A stretch of 64,000 nucleotides of DNA, from contig NC_133971.1 in assembly GCF_031877795.1 (NCBI RefSeq), positions 14,548,325 to 14,612,324 of the forward strand, written 5' to 3'. Shown here piece after piece: positions 59,051-64,000 of this stretch (positions within the stretch are counted from its first letter, which is position 1; each line of letters opens with the position of its first letter). The stretch is from Strix aluco (lineage: Eukaryota; Chordata; Aves; Strigiformes; Strigidae). The notes under the pieces are model-generated. The model was not told where the DNA came from. It worked only from the letters and a program-made list of their open reading frames with translations, and searched no databases. Both the position numbers and the translations under genes were made by a program.

Positions 59051-62000
59051 GAATCTTGTGATATATAGAAGTTGAAAAGTCAACTAATTTTAGGATAAAC
59101 TTTAAAAATATATAAATATATGAGCTAAGCAGTTACGGAGCCAGTAAAAGTAAATTTGTTGAATTTTTTTGTTCACTACATTTGGATGTTGTTTAACAAA
59201 AAAAAGTTGGCCTATGGAATATTACATGGCTTTGCTGTCCATGTTATTTTTGTATTCCTCCAGAGTGTGATCTTGGAAGATTGCAGGTTGCACAGATTTG
59301 TCCATGGCATCTGCTCTGTACAATCCAGCTCTCCGAGATGTGTCAAATACCTCTGACAGTGCAAACAAAATATTTTCCAGGCCAAGTATAGCACTGAAGC
59401 CTGGGCAGTTTTTTGAAACAAGGATATCTCATTCTTTTTTTCTCAGTTGCACAGATGGTGGGGTGGGCAGCTGCTGAATTTGACACCTAGATCCTCACCA
59501 AGGAAAGTGCTTCATATCCATGTGTCCTGCTCTCTTGCTTCTCACCATCCATGTTCAGGCTGTTGTGGAGTTCTGTTTCAGCATCTGCCAGCTGCCGCCT
59601 GCCTGCTGGTACTGGTTGCACCCGTGCTGATGAGCTGACCAGACGCGCACCAGGACACTGCTTCCTTGCGGTGATGAGAAACTGCTGACAAAGTTTCAAA
59701 GGGTCGAATGGCGACTGCTGTTCTCCATGCAGCTCTGGTGTGTGAGAGTTCTCTGCACGTAGCTGGGAGGCTATGTGTTTTGACTAAGGTGCAAGGCAGA
59801 GAGCAGTTCCTGAGTGGTGCCAGGGGTCTTTGAGAGCCAATTACCCTTGCTCAGCAGCCTCCCAACTGACTGCCTGCCCCTGCCTTCGCCCCACCCTGCA
59901 GCATCCTGGCAGGACGTTCTCTTCTGGTGTTGCAAACTGGAAGACGGTCTTCAGGGAACAGAAGTATTTGAAGTGTGTCCTGGTGTTTGTAGCACACAGG
60001 AAAGCATTAACCTTTAGTGAGACATTAGACCCTGGTGCAGGAGCTCCAGAACTCTGAACTCCAAAGTAGTTTCAGTTGCTGCTCCAGCTGAGTGCAGCCC
60101 AGCTGTGCAGGCAGTGAGGGTGAGACAGAACTACACATTCGTGTTTAAAGATGTGGGATTGCAGGGTCTTTACTTGCCAGAGGCCACACATGGAGCTTAT
60201 GTCTGCATTGCACAATACTCCAGAAAGAGGTGGTGGTGCAAGAGGAGCTTGTTTAAACACTTGCACACAGGGACTGCAGAGACTCTGATGGGAATGTGAG
60301 GGGCAGGAGGTTTCCCAGGCCTGGACTATGATCTTGGGGCAAATCTTTGTCTGCAACTGCTGGTCTTTGCTGTTCCTGAACTTGCAGGCTACCCAGCAGT
60401 GCGTGTGTACACACAGACATAGTGAGCTCCGGCATTCCATTGTAAGGGCCCTACAGCACCTTCTGAAACAAAAGAAAAGTTCTGTCTGTCTGAGCTGTGA
60501 CTGGTTTCTGTGGCTACCAGTTGAGCAAGCCAGTATGTTTTCTGCCAGGAGAGGTTAGAAGCTCACAGCTACATGAAACTACCTTTGATAGCACAAGAGC
60601 CAGAGCTTATGTCTCATCCTCCAGGGACCAATGGCCACGGTGTGGACTGGAAGAGAGCCTGGAAATGGGCAAGCTCAAAGGTGGCAAACTGGTGTGGCAA
60701 ACAGCCAGGGTGCTCCCTCCCACACAGTGTAGCAGGAGGAGAACCTCCAGCTGCAGGCAGGAGAGCTGGGTGGAGGTTTGAAGGCTGGCAGGGGTTCAGA
60801 GGCTGATTGTGGACGTGTTTTCTGATGGCGCTGATGTGTGCGGTTGTGCTCCATCCAGGCTGCAGGCAGGTTACGGTGGGCCTGGCCTGTTGCATCCACT
60901 GTGAGGAGACAACTTGTGCAAAATGCATGCACCGCAGGCCCCAGCAGGGGTGCACCCACATGCCTGTAGTACCAGTAACAGCCTCCTGCCCAGATCATGC
61001 CCACACCATTCAGAGGATCTCTGCCTGGCAAAGGGGGGGGGTCCATCCAGTGAAATGCAAATGCATGATAAGGAAGACATAAATTTGCTTTACATTTATG
61101 GTCTGTGTTCTTGTTCATAAATGAATGACACTGCAGTACAGCCTATGTTCAGCTAGAAAAAGATGGGTTTTCTCCTCATCTTTTAAGTGTAATTTGACAA
61201 TAGCCTCGTGTTGCTCTAAATTAATTAGTTTTTCAATCCTCTATTGAAAACCTGGTGAGTGAAGTTGGGTTTGGTGAAGCCAAGGGATAAGGAGGGCTGA
61301 AACTGGAGAACCTTTCATGTTGAAGGGCTGTGGCAGAGGAACGCTCCTGCATCGTGCTCTTTGCTGTGGGGCTCTGGGATCCCTCATGGGACAGGTCCTA
61401 GGGCCGTGCTGCTCCCAGAAGCCTTGTCAATAGAGGACAAGCCCACAGTGAAAACTCTTCCTGTAGCCCAAGCCTTTGATTGATAGCACCATAAACCTTA
61501 AGGGTATTTTTATTGTACTGAGGAGACTTTTGTTTTGTTTTGATATTCTCACCTTATAATTTAATGCCACATTTCCTCTGTATTCTTGTGCTGGGAAAGA
61601 GCCATGGCTGCTCATTTTCTTGTGGCTACTTCTGACTGTTAAAGGCCTCAGTATATTCCCCCTCTGTGTGTTTTCTCCCTCCCCCAAGCTGAAGTACTGT
61701 CTCCCATTCTCCTTTTTAAAGTAATTATCCTATAGCCTGCAATATCCTTCTCTTCAGCTGTCCTTGGAGCTTGTCCTCCCTTCCTTTCCTAGCTCCCTTT
61801 TGAAAAAGAATGTAGTAGACATGCACACAGTATCCAACACCTTTCTATATTTCCAATTAGAAAGTGCATTGTAATACAACTTTTTTGGCTTTTTGTTTTC
61901 CAGTCCTTTCCTGATGGCTACAAATGCTTAATGCAGCATTTCAGGTTTTTAACCTGGTGACTTATAAGATTGTAGTAGCTGCTGAGAAAGCTTGGCTCTG

Positions 62001-62549
62001 AGTGGGGCAGTAGGTCAAAGCCTAGCTTTGTGTATGTGGAAGTTAGGATTATTTTCTCTCTATAGGTGATTCTGCATTTATCTCTGTATGTCGTTTTCAG
62101 TTTTAGTCACATGTAAGTCATAAGATGTGACTACAATGCCCTGCAGTCAGCTTTTTTGCTTTTACAAGATGTGATAGTGTTACTCATAGTTTTCTGGGAG
62201 TGGGAGGGCAGAGAGGTCTAACAGAGTTCACAGAGGAGGTCTGCCAAAGGTAACTAAGTCTCCAAAGGAGTTAAACTGCTCTAAAGGAGATAAAACTTTT
62301 TCCTAGCAGGACTGGAAAGTACCAAGAAGCCCTTGGCTTGGCTAGAGAGCTCCCAGCAACTTCATGCCCAGATGCAACCTGTTGTTTCTGACATTCCAGA
62401 TATACAAGTTGCTTTCTTCCCCACTCTGTTTAATACTGAATCCAAAATGGCAACAGATTCAAACATTTCCTGAGAATGTTTTAAGAAAGTTTCACTCCAT
62501 TACATGCTGCTCCTTAGATTTTAGGGCAAATTTGAAAACAAGTGAAGCC
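59051..62549. other. Intergenic gap between convergent SERINC5 and THBS4
   Basis: A 3.5-kb stretch with no recognised gene. 59.8-61.1 kb is GC-richer and carries chance open frames on both strands (up to 147 codons at 60675-61118 minus) without known domains. No mobile element with definable ends. Confidence 0.7.
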
Positions 62550-62717
62550 ACAGTCTATTTTGTCTCCCTTTTATTTTCACTTTTATACAAAAAAAAAGTC
62601 TGACATAATCACATCAATGAGAACAAGCTGCGGTGTGTACTCTTACAACAACAATCATATAAGGATTTAAAATATATTTTACTGTTTGCAATAGCAATGG
62701 TAGTTTGCTTTTCCTTC
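62550..62717 (-). terminator. THBS4: THBS4 3'UTR and candidate poly(A) signal
   Basis: On the minus strand an AATAAA (TTTATT at 62570-62575 on plus) lies about 145 nt after the THBS4 stop and is followed by a T/G-containing stretch. That would give a short 3'UTR of about 165 nt. Use of a more distant signal (for example TTTATT at 61509-61514) cannot be excluded. Confidence 0.55.
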
Positions 62718-62779
62718 TTAAATATCACCAACGCCAAATTGCTGAGCTTGAAATTCTTGAAAGTCCTCTGGGATGGTAT
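62718..62779 (-). CDS. THBS4: THBS4 (thrombospondin-4), last coding exon
   Basis: On the minus strand, after the acceptor TTTTCAG (62786-62780), two bases complete an aspartate codon. The exon then reads TIPEDFQEFQAQQFGVGDI and stops at TAA (62720-62718). T-I-P-E-D-F-Q-E-F-Q is the conserved extreme C-terminus of thrombospondin-4, following the lectin-like C-terminal domain. The last residues differ from human, as expected for a variable tail. THBS4 is a secreted pentameric calcium-binding matrix glycoprotein that binds collagens and other matrix partners and acts in tendon, muscle and the nervous system. The preceding exon, which should end in a YRCN-like motif, is not seen up to 64000, so the last intron exceeds 1.2 kb. 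Confidence 0.93.
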
Positions 62780-64000
62780 CTGAAAACAGGAAAATATGCA
62801 AAAGTTTAGTCTCTTCTGACAAAATCAAGGAGCACTTTAATTAATTAATTAATTACCCACCCACTTTTTTTTAGGTAACATGCCTTCTCTTTTGTTTACA
62901 CGTTAAGAATGAACAGGGCATGTTTTCAGTTTTAGCTGTACACCACTGAAAAGCACAGGGAAGCTAACAAGACAGTGCTACAGTGCCAGCCCATAATGGA
63001 GTATTATCAATCTTCAAATTACATTTCCACCCAAAAATTTTGTGGCTTCCGCTCTTATATTTTTAATAATAAATGCTGACCAGAAAGGCAGAAAAAAAAT
63101 GGTTGTCTTGCTGTGTACCCCAGACATGTCTGTACCATCAGCATCTCTATTTCTCGTGTATCCTAATTCAACTTCCCTGTGACGGTTTCCCACACCACAA
63201 GAAGGGACAGAAACATTAACCCACAGACCAATAGCAACTGATAGAAAAACTTTAGAATTGGGAAAAGGAGGTGGAGGTGGGTCAGTGTCGTAATAATAAC
63301 TACAGTTCTGTTTGAAGCATTGAGCTTGCAGTGTGCCTTTGCCAGATCACAGAACATTTTATCTGGAGAGCCAGAGAGCTAACCGTAGAACTAAAGTTGT
63401 AGCCAAAGATGGAGCCACAGCAATGAAGCTCAACTGCATGACTTCAACTTTACTCTTGATCATTTCCACCCTAATGCAGGACAGGTAACTCTGAAGTCAA
63501 AAAAGGAAGTAACTATATAAATACAGTATATATTTAAAAAAAAAGGGTTAAGTCCTTTGCTTTTTGTTGACCACTTCTTTTTCTGAGGCTTGAAAATTCT
63601 TTAAGCTTCCTCTGCAAATATAGGAACTTGTCTGAAATGAAAGCAGGGATACCTGGGAACTCCAGAGACTTCTCTGAGTCGGCTTAATTGACTCACTGCA
63701 GCGCCTGCAGCAAAGCCACTGCCTGCTCACTGCCAGGAAAGTATCTAAGACTTCAGTGGCAGCTTTGAAACACGCTTTCTGGGAAGTCACATACTGTTTG
63801 AGACTCTTACCAAGTAATTTTTAATTGTAAGCAGCACTGTCTGTAAGTTTTCCTGTTTAGCCATGACCTCCAAGCACCAGCCTAGGTGTACTGAGTGCCC
63901 AAGAAGCAGAGTCCATCCCCAAAACAAGCCACACAGCCAGGGTCTGGCTGTGCAGCGGCAGTGTCCACTGCAGACCTGGGCTGGGCTTCTTGGATCCACA
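62780..64000 (-). other. THBS4: THBS4 last intron (partial)
   Basis: Non-coding up to the window edge. It includes a (TTAA)n tract at 62837-62855. I searched for the penultimate THBS4 exon on the minus strand and did not find it. Open frames here (for example 70 codons at 63787-63999 minus) do not match thrombospondin. Confidence 0.8.
62837..62855. repeat. (TTAA)n microsatellite
   Basis: About five uninterrupted TTAA units in the THBS4 intron. Confidence 0.8.

Noticed and set aside
60675-61118. 147-codon minus-strand ORF in the intergenic gap
   Set aside because: No recognisable domain, other long frames overlap it, and it is GC-rich sequence without promoter or splice context.
63787-64000. 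Possible upstream THBS4 exon at the window edge
   Set aside because: The translated frame does not match thrombospondin-4. The expected penultimate exon motif is absent.
1-64000. CRISPR arrays, operons, bacterial-type systems, tRNA or rRNA genes
   Set aside because: Sequence is spliced vertebrate DNA. No regularly spaced repeats with unique spacers and no recognisable structural RNA genes were seen.

Overview
This is a vertebrate nuclear locus, almost certainly avian. It holds the 3' end of CDK7 (+ strand, 1 to about 4.34 kb), a complete SERINC5 gene (+ strand, 12 coding exons, ATG at 13942 to stop at 52563-52565) and the last coding exon of THBS4 (- strand, 62718-62779). The bird call rests on the protein sequences and on long terminal repeats (LTRs) that look like abundant avian endogenous retrovirus families. 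In birds these genes are expected on chromosome Z, but that is background knowledge and cannot be read from the window.

Layout. 1-4141: last two coding exons of CDK7 and their introns, then a short 3'UTR with AATAAA at 4312. About 4.34-13.44 kb: intergenic, no supported gene. About 13.44-14.3 kb: CpG-island promoter of SERINC5, containing exon 1, which codes for only 9 residues. 13969-29089: a 15-kb first intron with two solo-LTR candidates. 29090-52565: exons 2-12. All splice sites are GT-AG and all phases join cleanly, giving 462 residues. 52566 to about 59.05 kb: probable long 3'UTR, with an early AATAAA (52624) and a distal one (59025). 59.05-62.55 kb: intergenic gap between convergent 3' ends. 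62.55-64 kb: THBS4 3'UTR, last coding exon and part of its last intron.

The three genes are functionally unrelated: a transcription/cell-cycle kinase, a multipass membrane lipid-transport protein that restricts retroviruses, and an extracellular-matrix glycoprotein. The SERINC5-THBS4 tail-to-tail pair matches the mammalian arrangement. CDK7 directly upstream of SERINC5 does not match the human map as I remember it.

I found no novel multi-gene system. The observations most worth checking are: a 120-nt, phase-preserving, GC-rich candidate cassette exon in SERINC5 intron 2; five solo-LTR candidates in SERINC5 introns, where the three sense copies lack an intact AATAAA and the two antisense copies keep a plausible signal; an upstream ORF overlapping the SERINC5 start; and an AU-rich element in the probable long 3'UTR. 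Almost all other open frames look like chance ORFs in introns and intergenic DNA.
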